This document shows, piece after piece, positions 34,399-43,251 of a DNA stretch of 64,000 nt (position 1 is the stretch's first letter; each line of letters starts with the position of its first letter). The notes beneath the pieces are model-generated. The model saw only the letters and a program-made list of their open reading frames with translations, was not told the origin of the DNA and did not search any database. Position numbers and translations under genes: made by a program. Origin of the DNA: Enterococcus sp. DIV0212c (GTDB lineage: Bacteria; Bacillota; Bacilli; Lactobacillales; Enterococcaceae); contig NZ_JAFREN010000004.1 in the NCBI RefSeq assembly GCF_017377505.1, forward strand, positions 248,001-312,000, written 5' to 3'.

Positions 34399-35880
34399 CT
34401 ACATCATGATTTTCTTTGGATTCAACCGTAAGACATAAGTCAAAGGTAAAATCGCAGACAATAAAACTGTGCTTAATCCTGCAATCAAGAACGTCACAAT
34501 ATAACTAATTGAGAATTTTACTTCATAAGCACTTGATACGTCTTCCGTCGTTAAGGTTGGCATATTAGTGGAACCACCAACCATCATCGTACCACCTTGA
34601 CTTGCTGCATCTCCAGTTTGTGAAAATGCATCGCTGGCAATCAGAGATTCTGAGACCATTTTCCCAAGAATATTTCCTGTAACTAAAGATAGACACATAG
34701 CAACTAAACTAATTAGCAACAATTCAATCAGTATTTGCTGCATGACTTTTGCTCTTGTTTCACCTAATGATAAATAAATACCTAATTCATGTTTACGATC
34801 ACGTAAGAAGAGGATGACCACTAATGAAATAATCAGTAAAGTAGCGCCAATCGCTAAGAGTACTACATAGCCGGATATTTGAGACATTTTCTTGAACGTA
34901 CCACCTACTTGATCATATTGATCGGTAGAAGCAGTTAACTTGTAGCCTTCTGGAATCAATGATTTGGCTTCTTCTTTAAAGGCATCGACATCTTCTGGTG
35001 TTTTCAGCACATACACAGGCGTGATTTGATTCATATCGTCCACTGTCATCTCTGTACCATCTGTTTTTTTATAACGATCTGGAATCAATTCTTTCCCTTT
35101 TTCAAATTCTACTTTGTTGATATTCATCACAGCGTCATTTGGCATGTAAATCGTATTGAACTGCTCTGTTTCCATGAATTGCTCTTCGATACCTTTTTGA
35201 TCTTTTCCGTCTGATTTTTTCTTTTCAATACTTGTAGGCTCAAATATACCAATAATTTCTACAGGGTGGTCTTGAGAAGCTAACTCTTCCATCGATCCAT
35301 CTTGTTTAAAATCCATTACTGAGCTATCTAGCACTACTTTGTCCCCTACATTGAAACCATTCGCTTCTGCTAATTTCTTGGAGATGATTGCAACATCTTT
35401 ACCACTGTTGATTTCGTCTTGCTTAAACGTTCGACCTTCAACTAGATTTACTTTTTTGTCTTTAAAATCCAGTGGTTCTAGTAAATTATTTCCTTTAAGG
35501 CTCAGTGTTTTCGGCATACCGCCCATAGTCGACGCATTTTCCATTTCATAGGTTTTGATTTTTTTCACAAAAAGACTTGTCTTCACGTTATAGTCAAATT
35601 CTTTTACGTATGGAGATTCACCCATTTTTTTAATGTCATCCACTTTTAAAGCAGAGGGTGAAAAGGATTGACCTTCGTCCATCATCTTTTGATAATCCAT
35701 CTCGACACTGACTGTGGCACCTAGATCATGTTTGATTTTCTTTTCGACATTTGCGGTAGATTGCTGAATCGCGATCGATCCTGCAATCACATTGCCTAAT
35801 ATAAAAATAACTGCAAATAAAATAACTGATTTTCCTTTTCTTCTTACAACACTGCACAGTGCTCGATTCCAATAGTTCAT
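34399..35880 (-). CDS. MacB/FtsX-type ABC transporter permease
   Basis: The 493-aa protein has one N-terminal membrane helix (about residues 14-36), a large external MacB periplasmic-core-like domain, and three C-terminal helices with the FtsX pattern (FLRDRKHELGIYLSLGETRAKVMQQIL). This four-helix layout is the MacB/FtsX class, not the ten-helix BceB class. It is encoded just upstream of its ATPase, with the PASTA protein as third product. A GGAAGG site precedes the ATG. Confidence 0.9.
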   Translation of the reverse strand: MNYWNRALCSVVRRKGKSVILFAVIFILGNVIAGSIAIQQSTANVEKKIKHDLGATVSVEMDYQKMMDEGQSFSPSALKVDDIKKMGESPYVKEFDYNVKTSLFVKKIKTYEMENASTMGGMPKTLSLKGNNLLEPLDFKDKKVNLVEGRTFKQDEINSGKDVAIISKKLAEANGFNVGDKVVLDSSVMDFKQDGSMEELASQDHPVEIIGIFEPTSIEKKKSDGKDQKGIEEQFMETEQFNTIYMPNDAVMNINKVEFEKGKELIPDRYKKTDGTEMTVDDMNQITPVYVLKTPEDVDAFKEEAKSLIPEGYKLTASTDQYDQVGGTFKKMSQISGYVVLLAIGATLLIISLVVILFLRDRKHELGIYLSLGETRAKVMQQILIELLLISLVAMCLSLVTGNILGKMVSESLIASDAFSQTGDAASQGGTMMVGGSTNMPTLTTEDVSSAYEVKFSISYIVTFLIAGLSTVLLSAILPLTYVLRLNPKKIMM

Positions 35881-35972
35881 ATATTCTTCCTTCCTACTTA
35901 AAACAATGAAGAATTAACTTAGACAAATACACCACACTATTCAGTTGAGTCAACAACAAGCTTTGATATATG

Positions 35973-36650
35973 CTAAAGCTTATCCTGTTCTACATTGTCT
36001 TTGATAAATGATAGTTTTCCACCATTCAATCCCCACAATTCATCAACATATTCAGCAATTGCTTTTGATTGCGAGCTGATGATGATACACTTATTTTCAT
36101 TTTTTGCGTATATACGTATGTACTCCATGACTATGTCTAATGAAAGTTCGCTTAACGATGCAACAGGTTCGTCGATCAAGACGATTTCAGGATTATTAAC
36201 TATTGCTTTGGCCAAATAAACCCGTTGCTGATTGGAAACAGATAATTTTTTGATTTTTCGATTTGCTATCTTCTCATCGATTCCTACTTTTTTTAGAGCA
36301 TTATAAAAATAATCGTTTCCTTGTGTAATAGAACTTGAAGTACACAATTTAAGTGTCGACAAAGCTGTTTCATTTGAAAGTACATTGTACTGTTGAAAAA
36401 CGGTGCCAATCTCATGCCGCCGATAATTGTCTCGATCGATGTTCTCCAAGTTTTGGTTTTTAAAAAAGATTCCGCCTGAATTGACCTTATCAAGTCCTGC
36501 GATAAGTGCGAGTAAGGTGGTTTTTCCTACTCCACTCTTTCCTAAAATGCCATAAACCTTCCCCGAAGAAAAATTGATCGTTATATCATCCAACACAGTC
36601 ACATTGTTTTTCTTATGCGTATATATTATATTTTTAAGAGAGAGAGTCAT
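35973..36650 (-). CDS. Second ABC ATPase with a degenerate signature and H-loop
   Basis: The 225-aa protein keeps Walker A GKSGVGKT, Q-loop TVFQQYNV and Walker B IVLIDEPVASLS. However, the LSGGQ signature reads LSVSNQQR and the switch histidine position reads SSQSK. Slow or absent ATP turnover, or work as a regulatory partner, would follow from what is known of ABC ATPases. The ATG shares one base with the stop codon of the permease gene (TGATG), so the two are coupled. A GTG at 36653 is the alternative start. Confidence 0.82.
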   Translation of the reverse strand: MTLSLKNIIYTHKKNNVTVLDDITINFSSGKVYGILGKSGVGKTTLLALIAGLDKVNSGGIFFKNQNLENIDRDNYRRHEIGTVFQQYNVLSNETALSTLKLCTSSSITQGNDYFYNALKKVGIDEKIANRKIKKLSVSNQQRVYLAKAIVNNPEIVLIDEPVASLSELSLDIVMEYIRIYAKNENKCIIISSQSKAIAEYVDELWGLNGGKLSFIKDNVEQDKL

Positions 36651-37999
36651 CACTCGTCTAAATTCCTTTCTAACAAAAATTCAATTGGTTCAAATTTAAA
36701 AACTTTATAGCTGTCAATGGAAATGATCGTAATCAAGAATAAGATAGTAATTCCAACAATAGTGATGAAAGAATCAGCATTGAGCACCATAGGAATAGAC
36801 GTTATGGATTCATTTTTGTCGCTAGCCACTATATTAAATAGCTGATCGACATTTCCCGTTAGTCGTTTTTGACTTCCTAATAACCAATCAGCAATCGGCT
36901 GTACGAACCATTTTGCAGCCACGAATGATAAACTAAAACTAAAAAACGCAACTATCATCAATTCAATCGCTCGACTATTGATTATTTGCTTTTTGGTTAT
37001 TCCGATATTGCGCAACACATAAATTTCTGTTTGCCTTTGTCTAAATGTCCGAATTGAAAATAATGCTAAACCAAAGTTGCCGAAAATAAAGAAACCTAAC
37101 AGAATTGTGCCAGCCAGTGTTTCCATTCCATTAACGGGACTTAAAAATAGTTGCATATTCGCTTCATTGGTCATAACTTGATACTCATTAGGCAAGCCAT
37201 TTGTTTTCATCTCTTTTAAAAATTTATCAAAGGTATCCATGCTTTTTAGTTCATACGATACGCTGTTATAACCAAAATGATCAAACTCTTTCATAGCATG
37301 CAAGGTTTCCCAATTCGTAAAAATATCATTCCCACGAGCACTCATAAGTTGAGTTGTTACAGTAGATTGGTCTTGTTCATTCGGTTGATACATTCCGGCA
37401 ATCACCAGCGTCTTTTTCTCCTTTTTTTCATTTCCTGTTAAAACAACTTGAATCGAATCTCCTATTTTAAGCTGATTCAACTGAGCAAACTCACTACTGA
37501 CTAAGCATTCGTTGTGTTTTAGGTCAGTGCTTCCTGAGCTGATTTTCATCCCGTTTTCAGTGAGCTCTTTTATAAGATCAGCAGATTCACCACTAAACCA
37601 ATTAGCTATTGATTGATAATAGTTGTTTTCAATTTTAGTATCCTCAAATTTTTGAAACTGGACTGAGGTTGGGGGTGCAATTGTTTTTAACGTTTCAAAT
37701 GAAATCGGAGCGTTACCAATCATTTTCATTCCATTTACATACTTAGACTCTCCAAATTTGACATATTGTTCTTTTGTTAGTTTTTTTTCATGCGATAAAT
37801 TACTTAAATCTGGTTCTAGAATCGTTACTAGGGTCATAAACTTCTTGCTGTAATTTTCTGTAAATAATTTAGCAGAAGTATAGATAGTATCTGTGAGCAT
37901 TGCTCCTAAAATTAAAAGAAGTAACATGATACCAACTAGTAAATAATTCCAAATATGTTTTCTAAGATTTAAGAAAGCATGTTTAAAGACGAATATAAT
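36650..37999 (-). CDS. Second MacB/FtsX-type permease, probable ATT start
   Basis: The frame encodes an N-terminal helix, an external domain and three C-terminal helices (LRNIGITKKQIINSRAIELMIVAFF), the MacB/FtsX layout. The first ATG (37927) lies inside the first membrane helix and has no ribosome binding site. In the same frame, codons upstream give IFVFKHAFLNLRKHIWNYLLVGIM, a normal permease N-terminus, and AGGAGG (38008-38013) sits 8 bases before an ATT at 37999. I therefore propose ATT as the start (449 aa). A sequencing error or a start at 37927 are the alternatives. Confidence 0.75.
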   Translation of the reverse strand: MIFVFKHAFLNLRKHIWNYLLVGIMLLLLILGAMLTDTIYTSAKLFTENYSKKFMTLVTILEPDLSNLSHEKKLTKEQYVKFGESKYVNGMKMIGNAPISFETLKTIAPPTSVQFQKFEDTKIENNYYQSIANWFSGESADLIKELTENGMKISSGSTDLKHNECLVSSEFAQLNQLKIGDSIQVVLTGNEKKEKKTLVIAGMYQPNEQDQSTVTTQLMSARGNDIFTNWETLHAMKEFDHFGYNSVSYELKSMDTFDKFLKEMKTNGLPNEYQVMTNEANMQLFLSPVNGMETLAGTILLGFFIFGNFGLALFSIRTFRQRQTEIYVLRNIGITKKQIINSRAIELMIVAFFSFSLSFVAAKWFVQPIADWLLGSQKRLTGNVDQLFNIVASDKNESITSIPMVLNADSFITIVGITILFLITIISIDSYKVFKFEPIEFLLERNLDE

Positions 38000-38053
38000 C
38001 TTGCTCTCCTCCTTTCTTGAACCTACAATACCAAACCAATTGTTAACTGAATG

Positions 38054-39151
38054 TTAACTTTCACCAATTTGTGGAAATGATAGATAAAAAGTAGAGCCCT
38101 GATTTTGGTTACTTTCAACATAAACAAAACCTTTGCATAAGTCACAAACATGGGAAACAACGGATAATCCGATACCATAACCATCTTGTTTTAGTCCGTT
38201 GATTCGATAATTATGATTAAAAATCGTTGTGTGTACTTCTGGATCGATTCCTTTGCCATGATCTTTAATCTCAACAATAACACTGCCTTTTCGGTTATTG
38301 ACAGAAACTTCTATCGGCTTGCCGTTACCGTATTTGATTGCATTATCTACTAAATTTGATACTGCTCGATAGATCCAACGGTTTTTGCCTAAAATCAGGG
38401 TCGACTCGATTTCATCAAATGTAAAGGTGAGCTTTGGATAACTTTTACGATATGTATCACACACTTCTGCACAGATCAATGAAACATCCACACGTTCACT
38501 CATCGCTTCTTCCGTGCTGTTTGAAAGAGTTAAAATATCATCGATACTATCAGTTAGGCGATCTAAAATATGTAGATTACCGGTTTCGTTTTGTTCAAGT
38601 TCTAAATTAGCTCTCAAAATCGCAATGGCATTTTTCTGTTCATGCGTAAGATAACTGCTGAGCCTTTTATAATCTTCTAGATTCCCATCAAATTTATCTT
38701 TTAGCTGTTTAAATGCTTTAGCGACGGATTTATCTTCAACTTTATCTTCTGAGAATTTTTCTAAAAACTGTAGATCATGAATAATCGAAACCATTTGCTT
38801 CGTATAGATCCGTCGGAGAACAAACCATAAAGTCATAGTCAGCACTAAAATAGCCGAACACACTGCTAAAATGATCATTGGTAAATACTTTAATAAACTA
38901 TTTAAATAAATATCATCCAGCGCTTGTGTACTGACTAATTCAGATGCTTTAAGTTCCACAGATGCTGCTGGTTGTGCTTGGGCAATTGTTTCATTTGCAT
39001 CGTTTACAATATAAATAGCCGAACCAATCGATTGACCGATATTCAGTGAACTCCAGTTACTTTTTACTGCAAAAAATCCACCACTGATAATCAAAATAAC
39101 AAAAAAAGCAAAGGTCAACACCGTTAAACTGATTTTAAAATTTACTCGCAT
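38054..39151 (-). CDS. Sensor histidine kinase
   Basis: The 365-aa membrane kinase has helices at about residues 7-28 and 91-113, with an external loop of about 60 residues. It then has a dimerisation domain with the phospho-acceptor His170 (YLTHEQKNAI), an N-box NLVDNAIKYG, a G1 box IKDHGKGID and GYGIGLSVV. It overlaps the response regulator gene by 10 bases. Together they probably control the two ABC transporters and PASTA protein encoded next in the same direction. The signal is unknown. Confidence 0.93.
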   Translation of the reverse strand: MRVNFKISLTVLTFAFFVILIISGGFFAVKSNWSSLNIGQSIGSAIYIVNDANETIAQAQPAASVELKASELVSTQALDDIYLNSLLKYLPMIILAVCSAILVLTMTLWFVLRRIYTKQMVSIIHDLQFLEKFSEDKVEDKSVAKAFKQLKDKFDGNLEDYKRLSSYLTHEQKNAIAILRANLELEQNETGNLHILDRLTDSIDDILTLSNSTEEAMSERVDVSLICAEVCDTYRKSYPKLTFTFDEIESTLILGKNRWIYRAVSNLVDNAIKYGNGKPIEVSVNNRKGSVIVEIKDHGKGIDPEVHTTIFNHNYRINGLKQDGYGIGLSVVSHVCDLCKGFVYVESNQNQGSTFYLSFPQIGES

Positions 39152-39810
39152 AATTGATATCCTTTCGCTCGAATCGTTTTAAGTAGTTCTTTTCCAGAAG
39201 CTTGGGCAAGTTGTTTTTTTAACCTAGCAAGATGAACACGCAAGACAGAAGAAAATGGATCAAAATTTTCATCATAGACATGTTCGGCGATCACTTCTGT
39301 GGAAACGACCGCTGGATGCTGCTGGGCAATACATAATAAAATATCGAATTCTTTTGGTTTTAACACGACTTCTGTATTCCCATAACGAACAAAACGCTTC
39401 ACGGGATCAATCATCAATTGATTGATCTGGATGTGAGGTGAGGTCCGTCCGTGGAAACGTCGAATAACCGCACGAATGCGGGCAATTAATTCTAATAATT
39501 CAAATGGTTTTACTAAATAATCATCCGCCCCGAAATCAAGTCCTTTTGCTCTTTCTTCGATTTCATCTCTCGCTGTAATAATGATAATTGGACTATCTAT
39601 ATTGGATTCTCTTAAAAAATTTAAAATCGATAACCCGTCTTTATCAGGTAAATTCAAATCTAATAAAATAGCATCATAGTTATTTACGTAGGCTTTTTCT
39701 TCTCCTTCTAGTCCTGAAAAAGCCAGATCAACTAAAAATTTTTCTCTTTCTAATCCCTTTTTTACTGACTTTGCCAGTTCACGATTGTCCTCAATAATTA
39801 AAATTCTCAT
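39142..39810 (-). CDS. OmpR/PhoB-family response regulator
   Basis: The 222-aa protein has a receiver domain with the acidic pair Glu7/Asp8, phospho-acceptor Asp51 (LLDLNLPDKDG) and Lys in YLVKPFELLE. A C-terminal winged-helix DNA-binding domain is also present (residues about 125-222, LKPKEFDILLCIAQ). It is the first gene of the signalling-transport cluster and pairs with the kinase that overlaps it. Confidence 0.95.
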   Translation of the reverse strand: MRILIIEDNRELAKSVKKGLEREKFLVDLAFSGLEGEEKAYVNNYDAILLDLNLPDKDGLSILNFLRESNIDSPIIIITARDEIEERAKGLDFGADDYLVKPFELLELIARIRAVIRRFHGRTSPHIQINQLMIDPVKRFVRYGNTEVVLKPKEFDILLCIAQQHPAVVSTEVIAEHVYDENFDPFSSVLRVHLARLKKQLAQASGKELLKTIRAKGYQLCE

Positions 39811-39924
39811 TTAACACGATCCTCTCTTAGGTAACGGATGTCCTCGTCAATAGTTATCTCATAAGATACTATACCTAAGAATGATTTGTCCATGTTTCCT
39901 TTTGCCACACTAAAATAAAATAAC

Positions 39925-39976
39925 AAAAAAACAGCAATTGTATTCGATGAATGCAAATACAACTGCTGTTTTTTTA
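39925..39976 (-). terminator. Terminator after udk
   Basis: AAAAAACAGCA plus TTGTATT pairs with AATACAA plus TGCTGTTTTTT with one mismatch, with T-runs on both strands. It lies 13 bases past the stop codon at 39989 and also marks the upstream edge of the response regulator region. Confidence 0.75.
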
Positions 39977-39988
39977 GTATTCATTTAT

Positions 39989-40618
39989 TTATACTTCATT
40001 TAAGATACTTGCTACTTTTGTAGTGATCAAATCAATAGCCACATGATTTTCTCCACCTTCTGGAACGATCACATCTGCATAACGTTTCGTTGGTTCGATA
40101 AATTGATGATACATTGGTTTAACAACTGTTAGATATTGTTCAATAACAGAATCTAATGTTCTGCCGCGTTCTTCCATATCCCGTTTGATTCTGCGGATGA
40201 TGCGGATATCATCATCTGTATCCACATATAACTTAATATCCATCAGCTCTCTTAATCGAGTATCTTCCAAAATCAAGATGCCTTCTAAAATAATAACTTC
40301 TTTTGGTTCTTGAATAATAATGTCAGAACTCCGAGTATGCGCAACATAATCATACACTGGTTTTTCAATCGTCTCGTAGTTGATCAATTGTTGTAAATGC
40401 TCGATCAACAAATCCGTATCAAACGCAAATGGGTGATCATAATTAGTTGTTAATCTTTCTTCAAAACTCAGATGGCTTTGATCTTTATAATAAGAATCTT
40501 GTTCCAACATCATGATAGAATGATTGGGAAAATGATTGAAAATCGCCCGACTGACACTAGTTTTCCCACTGCCGGAACCGCCAGTAACACCAATCACGAT
40601 TGGTTGAGTATTTTTCAT
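39989..40618 (-). CDS. udk: Uridine kinase
   Basis: This enzyme phosphorylates uridine and cytidine with ATP or GTP in pyrimidine salvage. The 209-aa protein has the P-loop GGSGSGKTS (residues 13-21), [30 protein letters not shown] for substrate binding, and [14 protein letters not shown]. It is of standard length and cytoplasmic. It appears to be a single-gene unit. Confidence 0.95.
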   Translation of the reverse strand: MKNTQPIVIGVTGGSGSGKTSVSRAIFNHFPNHSIMMLEQDSYYKDQSHLSFEERLTTNYDHPFAFDTDLLIEHLQQLINYETIEKPVYDYVAHTRSSDIIIQEPKEVIILEGILILEDTRLRELMDIKLYVDTDDDIRIIRRIKRDMEERGRTLDSVIEQYLTVVKPMYHQFIEPTKRYADVIVPEGGENHVAIDLITTKVASILNEV

Positions 40619-40762
40619 TCAACGAAACCTCTCTCTTATATGTAATAGTCATAATAACCTTTTTCTATTATAATAGAAACGAGCCAGAAAGCCACCGTTT
40701 TATCCATATTTTTTTAAAATCTGTTGATTTTATGCCAAGCCTTATAGAAAGGAAAAAATAGT

Positions 40763-41215
40763 ATGATTATTAGAGACATTCAAGAACTTCAAAAAATTCA
40801 CTATGACTTATTACTATTAGCCGATCCAGCCCAAGATTTAGTAGAAAACTATGTCGCACGCGGTTTATGTTTTGAAGCTATTTTTAAGGAGAGCATCGTA
40901 GGTATTATAGTTTTACTTCCCACAAGACCAGAAACTCTGGAAATCGTCAATGTTGCTGTCTCTGAAAAGAATCAAGGGCAAGGTTTTGGTGGGAAATTGA
41001 TTCAGTTTGCACTATCTCATGCTAAAGCTAATCATTACAAAACAGTGGAAATTGGTACTGGAAGTACTAGTTTTGGGCAATTATACCTATATCAAAAATG
41101 TGGATTTCGCATGACAGGAATTGATCGCGATTTTTTCCTCCGTCATTATGAAGAAGAAATCATCGAAAATAAGCTTGTTTTAAAAGATATGGTGCGATTG
41201 AGTATTGATATATAA
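40763..41215 (+). CDS. GNAT family N-acetyltransferase
   Basis: The 150-aa protein has the GNAT acetyl-CoA motif (VAVSEKNQGQGFGGKLIQFAL, residues about 75-95) and a C-terminal YQKCGFRMTGIDRDFF. It transfers an acetyl group to an unknown amine. The ATG follows AAAGGAAAA. It is convergent with the HAD phosphatase gene, and a composite family-1 repeat separates the two. Confidence 0.85.
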   Translation: MIIRDIQELQKIHYDLLLLADPAQDLVENYVARGLCFEAIFKESIVGIIVLLPTRPETLEIVNVAVSEKNQGQGFGGKLIQFALSHAKANHYKTVEIGTGSTSFGQLYLYQKCGFRMTGIDRDFFLRHYEEEIIENKLVLKDMVRLSIDI

Positions 41216-41217
41216 AT

Positions 41218-41312
41218 AGAGGATGGGACAGAAGAGATTACTTCTGTTTCCACCCTTTATTCGTAGTTAGTATGTGAAACAAAAGTGCTTTTTACTTTTG
41301 TCCCACACACCG
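41218..41312. repeat. Composite family-1 repeat (two hairpins)
   Basis: Two hairpins in a row, the first with GGATGGGACAGAAG, the second with GTGAAACAAAAGTGC, joined by a short spacer with TATTCG. The whole unit is nearly the reverse complement of 46431-46523. It lies between convergent genes and could terminate both. Confidence 0.85.
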
Positions 41313-41319
41313 TTTTTTA

Positions 41320-42003
41320 TTATTCCAAAATACTAAAAATATCGTCTAAACGACTGATTTCATACGTTGGTTGAATCGCTTGTGTTGCTGGTTGTTTCGA
41401 TGGATTTAGCCAAAGTGTTTGAATCTCAGCTAAATTACCTCCCTGAATGTCTGAAGCTAGTGAATCACCAATAATCAATGTTTTTTCCCGCTCAAAATTA
41501 GGAATCCGCTCAAACACATGATCAAAATATTCTTTCATTGGTTTTTGATAGCCCACTTCTTCTGAAACAAAGATGTCGTTAAAAAATGTGGCCATATTTG
41601 AATCGTTTAGTCGTTGATATTGTGTTTTGGCTACGCCGTTTGTCACAATATACAACTCATAATCTGGCTGAAGTCGTTCAATGATTTCTTTACTATTTCC
41701 TAACAAATCATGTCCTTGACCTAAATGATAACGATATTGCTCTCCCATTTTCTTGCCATCTACTATTTTATTCAACTGAGCAAATAGTAAGCTGAAGCGC
41801 GTATCCGTAACCGTTTTTTTATCTGTTTTTCCTTGCTCAAAATCACGCCAAAGCTGACTATTGATTTTTTTATAGGTTGCTTCTATTTCATCAGTCAAAG
41901 TTAATTCTTCTTCCTGAAAAAGTGCCTGTAATGCTTTTTTTTCTGTTAATTGAAAATCTAGTAATGTATCATCAACATCAAATAATAATGTTTTAAATTT
42001 CAT
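41320..42003 (-). CDS. YjjG-type HAD-superfamily phosphatase (probable nucleotidase)
   Basis: The 227-aa protein has the HAD motif FDVDDTLLDF (Asp9, Asp11), a helical cap, VTNG, and GDSLASDIQGG. This fits the YjjG family, which cleaves non-canonical pyrimidine nucleotides and so cleans the nucleotide pool. It overlaps the end of the pseudouridine synthase gene by 11 bases and is surely co-transcribed. The start at 42003 (MKFKTL) matches the family; a GTG at 42012 is possible. Confidence 0.85.
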   Translation of the reverse strand: MKFKTLLFDVDDTLLDFQLTEKKALQALFQEEELTLTDEIEATYKKINSQLWRDFEQGKTDKKTVTDTRFSLLFAQLNKIVDGKKMGEQYRYHLGQGHDLLGNSKEIIERLQPDYELYIVTNGVAKTQYQRLNDSNMATFFNDIFVSEEVGYQKPMKEYFDHVFERIPNFEREKTLIIGDSLASDIQGGNLAEIQTLWLNPSKQPATQAIQPTYEISRLDDIFSILE

Positions 42004-42748
42004 GTTCCACACTCTTTTCTTTTTTATGAATAGTAAAATAAGGTAATAAGTTCTGTAATTCTTCTTGGTTTAAAGAACGATATTCACCTAAGCCAAGTGT
42101 TTGATCTAGCTGGATTGGTCCCATCGACAATCGTTTTAAATAGATTACTTTTTTACCTACAGATAAAAACATTTTCTTGACCTGATGGAATTTTCCTTCA
42201 GTGATGTCTAAGTATCCATGGCTTTCGTTTTTTCCTGAAGACAAAATCAGCAGTTCAGCTGGTTTACATTTTTTCCCATCATAAAACACAATCCCTTCCG
42301 CAAACGCTTTACAATCATGCGCTGTTAGCGGTTCGTTAACGATAACTTCATAGCGTTTTGAGACTTTTTTATGAGGCAATAATAATTGATAACCTAACTG
42401 ACCATTGTCTGTAATCAATAGCAGGCCTTCTGTATCACGATCTAAGCGTCCAACAGGATATAATCCTGCCCGTCGATCACTTTCTTTGATTAAATCGATA
42501 ACGGTTTGATGTTGAGCATCTTTCACTGCTGTCACTACCCCTTGAGGTTTATTCAGCATATAGTAAACATGCGTTTGTTGCTGAATTTTTTGATCTCCAA
42601 CGAAAATATTTTGTAAGGCTGCATCTACATTTAAACTTTCGTCCATAATGATCTGTCCATCAACAGTGACTTGTTTACTGCGGATCAGAGCTTTGACTTT
42701 TCTTCTTGAGCCGATTTTTTCTTGTTCTAATAATTTATCTAAACGCAT
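41993..42748 (-). CDS. RsuA/RluB-family pseudouridine synthase
   Basis: The 251-aa protein has an N-terminal S4 RNA-binding domain (MRLDKLLEQEKIGSRRKVKALI) and the catalytic motif GRLDRDTEGLL with the essential Asp. The C-terminal motif KFHQVKKMF is also present. It modifies a uridine in ribosomal RNA, most likely 16S U516 by its RsuA-like length, but the target is not certain from sequence. Its stop codon lies within the phosphatase gene start. Confidence 0.9.
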   Translation of the reverse strand: MRLDKLLEQEKIGSRRKVKALIRSKQVTVDGQIIMDESLNVDAALQNIFVGDQKIQQQTHVYYMLNKPQGVVTAVKDAQHQTVIDLIKESDRRAGLYPVGRLDRDTEGLLLITDNGQLGYQLLLPHKKVSKRYEVIVNEPLTAHDCKAFAEGIVFYDGKKCKPAELLILSSGKNESHGYLDITEGKFHQVKKMFLSVGKKVIYLKRLSMGPIQLDQTLGLGEYRSLNQEELQNLLPYFTIHKKEKSVEHEI

Positions 42749-42886
42749 TTATTTTCCTCATTTCAAGTAATATTTTAGTATAAACATCGAAGAATGAAAA
42801 GGAAACAGAACAAGTAAACGGTTTATTTTTTGATAGAATAAACTTTAAGTAATATTTAAAAGACAACTCATCTTCTTTCACTTCCC

Positions 42887-42915
42887 TTGACTTAACTTTA
42901 GATTCGCGTTATGGT
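42887..42915 (+). promoter_or_regulatory. Predicted promoter for the L25 gene
   Basis: TTGACT (42887-42892) and TATGGT (42910-42915) are 17 bases apart. Transcription from here gives a leader of about 330 bases. Confidence 0.5.
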
Positions 42916-42921
42916 TGATAT

Positions 42922-43251
42922 AGAAAGTGAATAAGGTTTCTCAAAAACAGCGTAATGACCTGGGAGAGAATAAGGTATCATATGGAATTTTCCCCTGGAT
43001 AATTGTGCACAATTATTCGGGATTTTTTGTTTTTGTTGTTCGTTTGTAGAAGCTGCTTGTTCGTTTCAAATTTGAACAGGAAAACCTTAGCTAAGTTTAT
43101 GCTTTTACATGTTTACAATCTGCGTCAACAAAACTCCTTTTTTCCATCATGTTGCGTTTTGCAGATAACCAAATATAAATTCATTTTATTTATCTAGCTT
43201 CACAGGCTGTATCAGCCTGCTTAGCTTTTAAATCAAGGAGGAATTTAGGTT
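42922..43251 (+). promoter_or_regulatory. Long structured leader of the L25 gene
   Basis: The leader holds an intrinsic terminator-like hairpin (42991-43028: outer TCCC/GGGA, inner ATAATTG/CAATTAT, then six T). A CCTGGGAGA stretch upstream (about 42959) could pair with TTTTCCCCTGG as an alternative fold. A second hairpin (about 43194-43224, CAGGCTG/CAGCCTG) stands just before AAGGAGG and ends in AGCTTTTAA, like the family-2 repeats. Premature termination or autoregulation by L25 is an inference. No gene is visible in 42749-43251. Confidence 0.55.
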
